A stretch of 64,000 bases of DNA from Bolinopsis microptera (lineage: Eukaryota > Ctenophora > Tentaculata > Lobata > Bolinopsidae): NCBI RefSeq assembly GCF_026151205.1, contig NC_087077.1:8609983-8673982 (forward strand), given 5' to 3'. Shown here piece after piece: positions 41,061 to 52,020 of this stretch. Position numbers and translations under genes: made by a program. How positions within the stretch are numbered: the stretch's first letter is position 1; every line of letters begins with the position of its first letter. The notes beneath the pieces are model-generated. The model searched no databases. It was not told the origin of the DNA and saw only the letters and a list, made by a program, of their open reading frames with translations.

Positions 41061-42735
41061 TTGCGGACCCTAATTCTTCCTAACAAAAACGTAGTCTGTG
41101 CTATCAGCTAGTTATAAGTGTCCAAGACTATAAATAATGTTTTTCTTCTATCCGCACCCCGGGATCGAGATGTAAGCCTTCTAACGAATTACCTTCAGCA
41201 GTTCCATAACTTAAGGTAGATACCATACTATACTACTTGTATCACGTCGCGATCCCCACCGACATGTCATTACTTTCTCTAAGTAGATCTTGAAGTGAAA
41301 ATCGTTTCCGATTTTAGCGTTGATGTCGCTGAAAATTTCCGTGGTTGTTAGATTTGCCAAAAGCAAAAGTTCTTACTTCTTTCTGATCAAGGTATTCCAT
41401 TAGCGTTGCATCACCATTAGCCTTAGGTAAAGGTATAAAATTCGATAACTGTTTTATCGTCTTATCGGTATCCGCATGATTTTCTGATCTAATTCTACCG
41501 GCCGAATGGCAAAGCGATAAACATTATTTTTCATAACACATCCGCGTTTTCCGACCAGTTTAAGTTAAACAAGGTTAACGGTGACCAGTCCTGTGGACAA
41601 TGACATGGAGCCTATTACCTATGACTATAAATTTATAATAATGCAATTCACAGAATTGCATTTTGACGTACTTTTGGGAGTACCAAAAAGCGCGCAAACT
41701 AAATATATTTGACGCGCGAATCTGTTTTTGAAAGAAACTGATCAAAGTGAAAGAGAATCTAATTTGTAATAACATCGCGCGGGGAATAATATTGGTCACG
41801 TACGTGTAATAATAAAACTGTACTATAAGTATACGAATACCTAACGATTCCCTTGAAAATAAGGATAATCTATAAATCACTTTGACGTGGGACTGGGAAG
41901 CTATTCTCGCACATAACTTACGAATCCAAAATTACTAGGTCTAGAGAAGGTTCCAAAATCAAACCAGCAATGATAAGTTTATCGTATTGAACTTTAATTA
42001 ACTTTAATTTTGAATCGACACCAATTCAAATTGAACGCTCGAGAGTCTGAGAAGAGGCCCCAGCTAGGGCATAGCGTACATATATTAATATCCGTTTAAC
42101 CTTAAAGTTAAATAGTCTGCCCATTTACGTTCAAGTCAACGCCCGTACGTAAACGTTTGAATGCCTCCGGGCTCCGAGCGTTCATTTTAATGTCCGTTTT
42201 TAACTTTAAATGGATACAATGAGATAAAACTATGTTGTCGGAATTAGACAGTAAATAAACAACAATGAATAAAAATAAGTCACTAGTATAGCAAATTAGC
42301 AATAAGCAAATAATAATAAAATTATTGCTCCTTAATTCGTGAATTTTTCATAAGACGCAAACTTGTGTTAACATAAATATAATAACATAAATATAATAAC
42401 ATAAATAATAATAAGGTCTCGCTGCTTGTTAACTGTGGGGCGGTTTCTTTTTTTGTTTATCACCCAGTCGTACAAGCTCCAATTCGTCTCACAGGGTGAG
42501 GCTGATGTCGATTGCGACAGCGCTTTCATTGGAAAACTCTGTAGTTCGGGTACCTCTCAACCGAAGTTGCTCCACCAAGAGACTGGACCGTCAGAATCTT
42601 GGCTAAAACTTGAGGCAGCGTCAGTAGAGAATAAGCCTCTTTTCTCTCGGTAGAACGTGTACTGCGAAATTAAAGTATCTTCTTCTTTGTTGCGCCGTCA
42701 CACCACGTGTCCATGACATCTAGAAACTCCTTCCA

Positions 42736-43108
42736 AGTAGTAGAATAATATTGATTGCTCAATGAAATAAATGATTACGATTAAAATGTGGTATATAAGT
42801 CGTTCGTTTTTGGTGAAGTATTATCAGTTGCCATCATCAACAACAACAACAACAGCTATTCCAATTCCTGACATGGTACTCTTCTGTCTAATGGACGAAA
42901 TTAATGGACCCACCGCCTCCCGTAAGGTTGCTTAATCGTTTAATAAGCCTTGACACCACCGCTGATTGAAATTCGCGTGCGATGATGTGAACCCTGCTTG
43001 ATTCAGGGGATTATTCAGGGGATACTGTCATTATGCAGTAATGATCTGGTAGACAGGTGTTCGTGGACAGTTGTCCGCGGACAGTGGTCGGGCTATCTCG
43101 ATACTGCC
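42736..43108. mobile_element. 373-bp insert with 13-bp target duplication
   Basis: GAAACTCCTTCCA is found at 42723-42735 and 43109-43121, while the left arm has it only once, so 373 bp were added to the right arm after the arms formed. The insert contains a TATAAG stretch, a CAACAACAACAAC run and the small palindrome GTCCGCGGAC. It has no coding content; a 13-bp duplication suits a LINE-driven or similar insertion. Confidence 0.65.
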
Positions 43109-43899
43109 GAAACTCCTTCCAGACATCCTGATTCGTGTGTTGATCAAATCCCTGATATATAAGCCGGGTGAACACAAAACCCTACTGAATGTATGGGGGA
43201 ATGGAGCTCGAGCCACCTTTTGTTGGCTCGACTAATCATATCGCTTTTATAGTTTCAATTGCGAAAAGCAAAATTTGCTAACTTTAAGGCGAACAGATAA
43301 TATTTGTAATAAATTACACCATGCAATGAAACCAACTGGAATCTTAAGACTATTGTCTGAAAATCTAAGCAAGACTATTATCGGCTCGAGAATTGAGCAT
43401 AAATAGTCGACTTCTATCCAGAAACACTATATAGCGGAGTTTTAGGGCCTGAAAAGTGAAACGTGCATGCATGCGCGCTAAAACTCTCCTAACTCATCTA
43501 GAACATGTAAAATTGCGGGAAACGATGGCGTGTCGACGTGTTGATATTTTAAATCTGATTAACGTTCCTTTACCATTATGTTGCGAACGTTAAAATCTTT
43601 TAGCGAACGCGTTCACAAACTATTTTTAGTGGTCTGTACCTAATTAATGACGGCTAAACTAGGTAAATTTGCGCATGAACCTATCAATATAGGGACTGAT
43701 GAAATCAAGGCAGTTAGTGGCACAGAAATCGAAAGGATTAGTGATTTCATAAATCAGTAGTCAATGACTAGACAGGGTTATTGAAAATTACAAAGAATAA
43801 AATGGCGTCTGGACTTGGGACCAGCTCATAGCACAGTTCATTAATGCAATCTGAAAACCATTCTGCTAGCTAAAAGTAAAAAATGATTTTGTTAGGTAA

Positions 43900-44430
43900 A
43901 ACGTACTGAAAATTAAAATTAAGATTAAAAATTGAAAACGAACTGAACTAAAAAAAAGAATGACACGTCATGCTAAAATACATATTCCGAAGTAAAATTA
44001 ATCCCAAATTTTCCCCAAATGTTAAAATTCTTGTCAACAAAGATTTCAAACCGTTTGCGCAAGGTGCAGCAATATTAAAACTTTGTCGTGCAAGTTTACG
44101 AACTAAATTTTTACAATCCAAAATAAAACTGTTATAAGAACTATTAATACGAGCTAAACGAACTAACTGACTAATAAATTTACCATAATACTGGCCTTTG
44201 GGATTATTCCCATCTAATAGGGATAATTAATGACATCAAAATTATAATCGTTCCTCTTGTCGTAAAGTTTTTTTTTAAATTTTCCCTTATAAATATTGAT
44301 AGTGATAGTAAGACTAATATCTAAAAAGTCAGTTTCACGAACTGAAGTATTATTTTTATTCATAATCATCTCTGGAGGATATATTTCACTTAAAACTCGT
44401 TCTAATAGACCAAAATCATATATAAGACCA
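43900..44430 (-). mobile_element. old retroelement fragment, family undetermined
   Basis: On the minus strand short stretches resemble the C-terminal part of a reverse-transcriptase ORF (LDISLTI, KLYDKRNDYNFDV, YYGKFISQLVRLARI). It is a broken fossil present only in the right arm. The family could not be fixed by eye. Confidence 0.3.
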
Positions 44431-46510
44431 TACCATGATGATTATACTTTTCCGAGCCACCGTTGAGCCTATATTGTTCTAAATCTATGGCTGAGACCCA
44501 TTGGATATTAGTTGCTGTTTGATAACTATAAGCGTATCAATGGTTGTTACAGTAAGCCCTCAACAGTTGAATACCATCCCCAAGCCAACAGTGATGATTA
44601 GTCGAAGCATAATGAAACTAGCCAAGTATTTAGCGAGACACAATGATGAACTGGCCGATCAAGCACTTTTTGGGATTCCCAGCATAAAATAACAACACCT
44701 GTTTCCAAACAGTTAAAGTTAAAGATTATAAACTTACCGTTGCCTAATTCTGAGAACATGGAACGCACACGTGCCAATATGATTTTACGCGCGAATTACC
44801 CAGAATTAACTGAAACTGAATGCTGAAAGAGAATCTTATCAGTTATCGGCTATCGCGTCGCGCGGGGAATAATTTTGGTCACGTTCATCATTTTGTGTTC
44901 CCTTTTAAATACAATTTCCAGTGCAGAGAGTGGTTTCAGAAACGCAAATTCAACTTGCAAAGATCAATTTACCTGGGTACGGTACCTCGCTCAGGCTTTT
45001 GCATTTATTAAGTTAAACACATTGATTTAACATTGAACATATTATGGCGATTAAAAATATGTCTATAGCAGATAGGGCGGAATGACAGGTTCAGCAACGC
45101 CCAGGAATTACAAGCAGCAAATTCTGCTACTGCTAGTGCTATCACGGAGAATCAAAGCAAATATTATAGTGGTACCGTGGCATGTCCTGTGTCCATTCTT
45201 GGTCAGCGTTGTACTTGTATAGGTTGCATGGATTAGGATAAGTTCCTGCTTGCTGTTGGCGTTGCTGCGGTGAGGCTGGCTGGAACAATTGTCGGAGAAC
45301 TCTTTGGCTTCGTTCTCTCTTCACTTCTTTCTCCGCACAAAACTGTTTAATCCGTGGGAGGCCCTGTTTTAACGTTCCTTATGTTCCAAACGTTAAAATC
45401 TTTTAGCGAACGCGTTCACAAACTATTTTTAGTGAACGTTCCGTAAAGAGTGAACCGGAACGTGAAACAGATCCTATTGCACGGTGGAGAACCAAACTAG
45501 CAACTTTTCTATTATGAATACGTTCAGTAGGTGAAATTTATTGTTATTAATTTTTACCTGTCAGATACGTAAAATAACAAAGTAATCTCTCCGTTAGGCG
45601 TTCGGGTAGGAGAAATAAGCAAGCTGATAAGAGACAATAAAATTACAAACGTATGCAATTAGTGTGTGGCGTGAGGTATATTTACTTTAATTTTTAGTGC
45701 CGACTTTAGCTTCAATGATATCACCGCGCACCGTTAACATACTCATAGTCTGGACAGCACTCTTCTAAATCCGAAAAGTGTCATACTTGTAGTAAATATT
45801 TGGTAGAATTCGGTCCAGGACAAGCTATTAAATTTTTTGCTGCGCTCCGGTTTATCACAGCAGTTTTCCTAATACCGTAGAGAAGTTTTTTTTATTAACA
45901 AATAAAACTCGATTACTAGACTCCTAGCCTGATACGAACTAAATTAAAAATTGCTCATAATGAACTTATCATCTTATCATAAATAAAAATAAATGCTGTT
46001 AGCTGTGAGCTTTTGCTGGTCCCATGAATATAATTCAATGGATATGATATAATATAAATATTCATATACTTGCACATTTACGAGTCTTCTGAATCTATTA
46101 TATTACATAATACACGACTTCTCATTTCATAATTCATATCAAACATTTATATACTCATGCAGCGAGAACAAAATATTTAGTGTCGAAACTAACACACGCA
46201 GTCATATTGCCGTGTTGTAAAACGGCCGACCGTTTACTACAAGTTAAGTCAAGTCAAATCAAATCAAAACATAGTTTTAAAAAACGTATACGCTATCTGC
46301 AACATTTGACATCTAGCACAACGTGCACAGTCTGGTTTAGTCAACAATGTTATCTGGGAACCTCAGGCTATCATATTCATTAATGAATAGAGATTCGGCG
46401 GAATGACAGGCTGAGCGCTGCCCAATAATCAACAATGCAGCTCTAAACGCTGCGGACTTGCTATTATAAAAATTGATGAGCGCTCGATTTGAAATCCCGA
46501 CGCGCATAAA

Positions 46511-46720
46511 AACTGCCACTAACTGCTACTAACTGCCACTAACTGCCACTAACTGCCACTAACTGCTACTGTCGCGCGCAAATGCGTGGGCGCGATTGTA
46601 GCAGTTAGTGGCAGTTAGTGGCAGTTAGTGGCAGTTTGTAGCAGTTAGTGGCAGTTTGTGGCAGTTAGTGGCAGTTTGTGGCAGTTAGTGGCAGTTTGTA
46701 GCAGTTAGTGACAGTTTCTT
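46511..46720. repeat. subterminal ACTGCCACTA array and its inverse, right end
   Basis: Mirror of the left subterminal array: a short forward run to about 46568, a GC-rich centre with GCGCGCAAATGCGTGGGCGC, then the complementary run to the TIR. Confidence 0.85.
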
Positions 46721-46725
46721 TGCAC

Positions 46726-46837
46726 TTAGCTCCTCCTGTGTGAGGCGACTCTCGACCTCGGTGACGGTCTGACCTCGTGAGTCGGGAGGGCCGAGGAGCT
46801 AGCAAACTCCCACTGTGGTGTAAATATCACCGCCGTA
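46726..46837 (-). CDS. split gene, exon 5, first part with read-through into the element
   Basis: After TTTCAG the exon encodes TAVIFTPQWEFASSSALPTH and on to SRVAS. The element begins at 46740, and the frame runs through CACAGGAGGAGC into a TAA at 46726-46728, adding only His-Arg-Arg-Ser. A transcript from the promoter side would give a 190-residue truncated product. Confidence 0.72.
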
Positions 46838-46952
46838 CTGAAATAAAGTTACAAATCAAGATTTAACTGTCGGGTGAATTCTTCCCAATGAGTATGAAAA
46901 GAGTTGAGAAAACAATATTGGAACATGTAGAAATATTATCAATCAGTCTTAC

Positions 46953-47077
46953 CTCCTTTCAGCCACTTGGGACTGAACTGGTGAGCTGCACTCCCGCAGC
47001 AGCAGCTCGGTCCTCATTTCCGCCAGCTTAGCCTGATGCAACTCTACTTGGTGCCTCATTGAGGCGGTCTCGCAATC
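46953..47077 (-). CDS. split gene, exon 4
   Basis: Between ATTAG and AGGAG/GTAAGA; encodes DCETASMRHQVELHQAKLAE and MRTELLLREC, predicted helical with heptad-like leucines. Confidence 0.75.
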
Positions 47078-47186
47078 CTAATTAGAAGTTGGTGGATGTA
47101 GTCATCACAATTATGAGGAAAATACGTGGCAGTTAGAATAAGTATAATACCAAATATGTGGTGGTAATTGAGAAACGAGACCTCAC

Positions 47187-47350
47187 CTTACAAGACAGAG
47201 CGTGTATGGGATCCGTTTGGGTCCCTGAGCTGGTGCTCTGCTGCGGCTCCTGATCCAGCTTTCTTCTCTTCAGCCGGTGTTTCTCGTCGGCTGCGTATTT
47301 TTTCATCCGCAGCCGCACCTCCCGGCATTGTGCTGGGGTAACAGCACTCT
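47187..47350 (-). CDS. split gene, exon 3
   Basis: Between TTGCAG and AAG/GTGAGG; encodes SAVTPAQCREVRLRMKKYAA and a basic stretch KHRLKRRKLDQEPQQ that could be a nuclear localisation signal. Confidence 0.75.
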
Positions 47351-47497
47351 CTGCAATATTTTGTCTTATGGGCAGTTTCTCAAGTCACCGAATCAAGCTC
47401 AAATATAACGTATTGACTTGGTAGATTACCATACATTAATTTGATCTACAAAATTAATCAAGTGTGTTAGAGCCAAACTCATTATGTAATTTCTTAC

Positions 47498-47574
47498 CCT
47501 CGATATAGCAGAACTTGGCGATGGCCTGCCTGATCGCTGTCTCCTTCAGCCCGGGGTACCGTGCTCGAAAGTGT
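47498..47574 (-). CDS. split gene, exon 2
   Basis: Between TTTCAG and GAGG/GTAAGA; encodes HFRARYPGLKETAIRQAIAK and FCYIE. One base in, one out. Confidence 0.72.
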
Positions 47575-47717
47575 CTGAAATTATGGTTCAATAAAATCGG
47601 ATTGAATTAGTGATTATTAGTTTCTCAACGGATAAAATCTTTTTATTAAAGTGTTGTTCAAAATGAAATTTGTTGATGATATGTTTGAATATTCATAATT
47701 GAGGTAAGATAACTCAC

Positions 47718-47812
47718 TGCCAGCATTTCCCCCTGAGCTCATTTGAGCCCAGGGGCTTCAGCTGATTCGTCTCTGTAAGCCCGGCGAACATTACCAGTCT
47801 CGAATTATCCAT
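47718..47812 (-). CDS. split gene, exon 1
   Basis: ATG at 47812 opens MDNSRLVMFAGLTETNQLKP. The donor is CA/GTGAGT. I chose this start because it is the first in-frame ATG ahead of a strong donor whose phase fits the next exon. Confidence 0.7.
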
Positions 47813-49300
47813 TTTAGTTCTATTGTGAATGTGTTATTACTATTACTGATTACCAAGAGTAATTTATTTGCGTGGTTCAAAAGTCAAAACAGTTATGATT
47901 GCAAATTACACAATTTCATGTATCTAAATAATTGTCATTAAAGTTCTGACTGCAGACTACAAAATTCCTATCACAAGGCCCGATCAGATTTATCACGTAC
48001 AAAATGTAAACAATAGACTTGGCTCGTTACCAAGGAGAGCGTATCTGTCTCGAACGACATTACAGACGCTCGATTCGTATTATGAATTCTAAGTCCATTA
48101 AAATCTGTTTTGGTGCGCGGCTCAGAATAACGCTCTGGCGCGCCGCTTAGACATTAATTGAAATTTAATTTGACAAATATTTTCAATGATCGCAAAAAAT
48201 TTTTCACTAAACACAATAGTTAAAATAAATAATCTAATTTTATAAAATCTAATGTTTCACTGTGGCAATTACTTCTCGGGTTAAACATTACACTAGGAAA
48301 CTACATATTATACATTATTTAAAAGATACCGGCCCGCGCGCTGCGTGCCAAACTTAGATAGATGATAAATATTTCATATTCACTACCGCTGTCTTATATC
48401 ATATATTAGGTAGTGCGCCATCGACAGTGAGCCGCGCGTGCCGACTGTAGGATGGTTTTTTAGCGCTAATTTCGGCCAGCACAATTTTCTTCAAACAAAT
48501 AGATATTAAGTATCCTTCCCGACCTCCAATTGCAACGAAAATTGGTAAGCTTATTCATAGACTTACAAGGAAAGTGTCCGAAAAATTTAAAGCATATCCA
48601 ACCATCAGACATTATGTTACAGCTAAAAGCAGCGTATTTTGCCCCATTTTGATCACTATATCAACTCCGATATCCACCAAATTTTTCGGACAGTTGTGAA
48701 AGCCCTATTGGAAGGTCGTCGCCAATTTCCAGAATGATCTCATTTAAGGAACTGAAGATAAATCCGAATAATACGACAAAAATGGTCAAATTTGGACGAA
48801 TTTGGTCAAATTACGCGACTTTTACAGCTACTTTTGCTCCAAAAGCCGCGCACCATCAAATATGGCACCTAGGCGAAACTCACTGATCTTTCCAAAAAGG
48901 TATGACAAATTTGTTATTGTGAAAATTCTCACAGTCTCTAGAAAACAGTGGTACAAAAATTTTTAAAATCCGAGCAAGTTTATTTTTATCGTGCACCCCC
49001 TACATATATGCAACTAATCTTATCAATAACAATAAATTATAGTATCAAATTTCATTGTGAAACATGACATTTTCAATTTTCAATTTCATTCGTTTTGCGT
49101 TCACTACGATTACAAAGCTTGCGGTACATTACCACTACCAGTAGACTGTAAATATGAATCCGATTTCTGATTTCCATATTGAAGCATAACCGAAATACTT
49201 AGCTTCCTTCGTTACATGAAATAACAAATACATTTTATTTCCATGATTTATTGTGTGATTATCGTGATATCGCTCACTATCGCCTAATAAACGTCGTGAA
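47813..49300. other. 5' flank of the split gene and uncharacterised DNA
   Basis: The minus-strand promoter should lie just above 47812; no clear TATA was seen. The part 48440-49000 has a GC-richer, repeat-like look but no partner elsewhere in the window. No gene supported. Confidence 0.4.
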
Positions 49301-49309
49301 ATAGCGTTA

Positions 49310-49795
49310 TTCGCCAAATATGACGATTATCGTCAGATTAGACGATTATCGTGCGTTTAACGCGCGCGCGACGATTATCGTCGATAATCGTACGATTATT
49401 TTTTAATCGTTTTCTGCGAAATTAAAATCCCAACATTTTCCACTGTGATGTATCAACTTCCTCCCTTACCTGTGACCACGGGTTTCTCAGTCTTACTTAT
49501 AATTCAGAAAATTCTTTTTGTACAATGTTCGACCGCCCACGTGCAAATTAGGTAAAAAGCAAAAGGTTGCAAAGTAACCATGGTAACAAGGGTTGTAACA
49601 CGCACGTGCACGTGCAAAGATTGTTAAAACAGAATTTTTATCGGTTTTGTCGATATTACGTTGTGACTTGTTTTTAGTGCAAGCAACATTTTAATCGGCT
49701 GTATCTTCGGTTTAGGATATTTTTGACGCGATTTAAACTTACTAACAAAAATACTATTATTATTAGCTTACTCCTTGTGACCACGGGTTTTCTAG
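49310..49795. repeat. dispersed repeat with CGATTATCG-rich part, copy 2
   Basis: Partner of 31893-32460: CGACCGCCCACGTGCAAATT (49531) through TTAGCTTACTCC (about 49775). The CGATTATCGTCGATAATCG tract (49369-49400) lies on the other side of the shared block than in copy 1. Confidence 0.6.
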
Positions 49796-49799
49796 TATA

Positions 49800-50366
49800 T
49801 GAAGGGAAAGGAAGCAGTTCTAACGAGCTCTTCTCAAAACACAAGGATATATCTTGTGAATTCGGCTAGTATATATGAAACATTTGTCATGGAGTTGTAG
49901 AGGGAGTTATGTGCCTCGCCGGGCTAAAGTAGTGGATGACCTTGCTGTACGGCAAGTTAAACAAGGATCTGAAACTACTAGGTTCCGTACAGACTCAACT
50001 CTGCACCCGTGTCAATATGTTCATTATATGCAAGCCTCTTGATTTATAATCACCGAGTCTAGTAATTGTTTAAGAGAGTTCTCTGGCAGTTACGAAACTC
50101 GAGAGACTGTGGGATACTGAAGGGAAAGGAAGCAGTTCTAACGAGCTCTTCTCAAAACACAAGGATATATCTTGTGAATTCGGCTAGTATATATGAAACA
50201 TTTGTCATGGAGTTGTAGAGGGAGTTATGTGCCTCGCCGGGCTAAAGTAGTGGATGACCTTGCTGTACGGCAAGTTAAACAAGGATCTGAAACTACTAGG
50301 TTCCGTACAGACTCAACTCTGCACCCGTGTCAATATGTTCATTATATGCAAGCCTCTTGATTTATA
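49800..50366. repeat. 318-bp tandem duplication, 1.8 copies
   Basis: About 250 bases starting GAAGGGAAAGGAAGCAG (49801 and 50119) are repeated with no difference that I could see, separated by a 68-bp segment present once. Identical copies mean a recent duplication or an assembly effect. No coding frame or known RNA was recognised. Confidence 0.85.
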
Positions 50367-50379
50367 TATATAATATGAT

Positions 50380-51354
50380 TTGCCACACCTTGTTCTTATT
50401 AAATGTACATATTAATTTGATAGTTGGGGACGAAATGTAAATTTTAAGTGTAATCCAAAGTGACACATACAAAATTCACGAAATGCAGTAAATAAATACC
50501 ATCACGCAATTCTTCAAAATACATTAAATGAATTGTACATTGTAGTGCAGTACAGACATAGTTACACCATACACTTTCCGTGGATGAGGTCCTGTATAGT
50601 ACCTGTACTACCTGTACTACCTGTAGTATCTGTATAATAGTATAATTATAGTATTATCGACGTTGATATCGTTGAGACTTTAATATTTTCTGCACCGTTT
50701 GTATTTGTATTGTATCAAGGTCTAAAGGAAATCTCGGCACGTGCGGATTTGTAACAATGAGAACATTGATTGTTAAGACATTTCCGAATGATTACGCTAG
50801 TGTAATTTTGACACAATAGCTATGTGTAAAACTGATTACGGAGGGGGGGGGGGGGTAAAATGTTCCAAAAATGATTACGTAATATGTGAACGACCCCTAT
50901 CGTGGAAAAACTTTCATGAGGGTAAAGAAACAAACCGCAACCTCTAACTCTAAGTCGTACTCACAAACCAACTGGCAATGGCATGTCATTACATTCACCT
51001 TGCTAGTGCTACACGTTGTATGCCTCTCGTGTACGCGAAGGGTTACATTATTTTTTGCTGCGATTTTCGAGATTTTTGCCACGATTTTGCCTCGTTTGGC
51101 TTGTCGCAGCGCCGCAATTTTTGGCCCAAATAATCGCGATTTTCTTTTGTCCTTGTTAATTGTTTTAATTTTTTGCAGTCATTTAGTACAAGATATCATC
51201 TGCCTAAACTTTTGATTCTTGAATGTGTCCCACAACGGCACAACTTACCAAAACATAGAAAGATTCCTCAGGCTGTTCGGCCGAGTTTGCAGTTTTAAAC
51301 ACTTATAGTCTTTAAATATATTTTTAAAGTAATGATTATTTGGTCGAGTCGTTC
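50380..51354. other. no supported gene; simple sequence and G-run
   Basis: Contains TACCTGTAC short tandem steps near 50598-50625, a 14-base G-run at 50843-50856 followed by TATGTGAACGACCCCTA as in the 22.3-kb repeat, and an open frame (50886-51215) with hydrophobic composition but no family or splice support. Confidence 0.4.
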
Positions 51355-52020
51355 TACCTTACTCGGGATTATTATAACCGGGATAAAGTGGTGGGTTTTG
51401 GAAGATTCCGCCATATTTTTCCCGGTCAAAAATTTTACCAGTCATAAAAAAACCCGCCGACTCAGATTATGGGGTTCCAAGGGGGTGGTGATCATCATAT
51501 TTTACCTGAAGTCTCATTGTGCTAGAGAAGACTTTTGAAGCAGTGGATGGAGGGCTGTAACTTTATTGGCGGTTGCTACCATAATTTCGTTATAAAAATC
51601 ACAATTTGGTTATAGAAATCAGATTTCAGGGTGGACCGTGATTCTCACTTCTCTTGCCCATGAATCAGTGAATCGTAGAGAAGAGAGGGGACATTAGCGA
51701 TAATGAGAATGAGAATACGCTTTAATGAAGATTTGACTTATTATTGCTATAGATTTATTTTCCTTTAAATAGACGTGTCTTTTTTTCTATTTCTGAGTAA
51801 TATCAGTAACTGTAAATTGAAATAACTTCTTTAACAAGTAACAAAAACAGAAATTTCGGTTGAAAATTTGTTGATCTCTGAAAAAAACTTGAAAGGTCGG
51901 CCACCGGTAAAAACATGACCGGGATAATTTGGCGGGTTTTGGGAAAGTCCGCCATATTTTTCCCGGTCATTAATTTTCCCAGTCATAAATTAACCCGCTA
52001 TAATATTCCCGAGTAAGGTA
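51355..52020. mobile_element. MITE with ACCTTACTCGGG termini and TA flanks
   Basis: The left end TACCTTACTCGGGATTATTA and the complement of the right end TACCTTACTCGGGAATATTA match over about 27 bases. A TA at each edge suggests a Tc1/mariner-type insertion. Inside are two direct copies of a block with GGGTTTTGG and TCCGCCATATTTTTCCCGG (about 51380 and 51910), so each end region repeats in direct order as well. No transposase. Confidence 0.7.

Larger units (their letters stand above)
34501..46740. mobile_element. 12,240-bp foldback DNA element inserted in an exon
   Basis: The left end CACAGGAGGAGCAAAGTGCA and the complement of the right end CACAGGAGGAGCTAAGTGCA are nearly identical and continue matching for dozens of bases. 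The 4-bp TGAG flanks both sides (34497-34500, 46741-46744). Inside, long inverted arms (about 34501-39690 and 41060-46740) surround a loop of about 1.4 kb. CAC termini with a 4-bp duplication would suit Chapaev-type (CMC) transposons, but no transposase was found, so this is inference. The arms carry later insertions: a MULE at 38153-39535, a 373-bp insert at 42736-43108, and short repeats. Short frames conserved between the arms are explained by arm identity. Confidence 0.82.
41060..46740. repeat. right arm of the foldback element
   Basis: Complement of the left arm with three extra parts: 42736-43108, a hAT-like piece at about 43431-43640, and about 43682-44440. The outer segment 45453-46500 has no clear partner on the left. 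Confidence 0.75.
33340..47812 (-). pseudogene. eight-exon gene of unknown function, split by a 12-kb element
   Basis: Exons at 47812-47718, 47574-47498, 47350-47187, 47077-46953, 46837-46741 plus 34496-34477 (one exon split by the insertion), 34351-34309, 33875-33642 and 33480-33340 all have GT-AG borders. With the insertion removed, phases agree throughout, giving 996 coding bases (331 residues). Seen: an N-terminal part with KCWQHFRARYPGLKETAIR that may fold as a helical DNA-binding unit, then a basic stretch (EKHRLKRRKLD), a coiled-coil-like stretch (HQVELHQAKLAEMRTELLL), and a C-terminal block KIHMLEDHFVDQIVLWG followed by EQGGESCHS. The last block resembles proteins of unknown role that are common in cnidarian and other invertebrate genomes and often linked to transposons; that is recollection, not a search. 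Function unknown. Confidence 0.7.

Noticed and set aside
36756-42653. Frames conserved between the two arms (75 codons at 36756-36983 and 42426-42653, and others) as genes
   Set aside because: Their conservation is fully explained by the near identity of the inverted arms. No domain, splice pattern or start context supports them.
34501-46740. Foldback element as a capsid-bearing large DNA transposon (Polinton type)
   Set aside because: No polymerase, integrase, capsid or packaging genes were seen, and the 4-bp duplication with CAC ends does not suit that group.
49800-50366. 318-bp repeat as a spliced-leader or snRNA gene cluster
   Set aside because: No Sm site or known snRNA box could be made out; kept only as a repeat.
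50886-51215. Hydrophobic 109-codon frame as a membrane protein
   Set aside because: It starts within a dispersed repeat end (GTGAACGACCCCTA) and has only composition in its favour.
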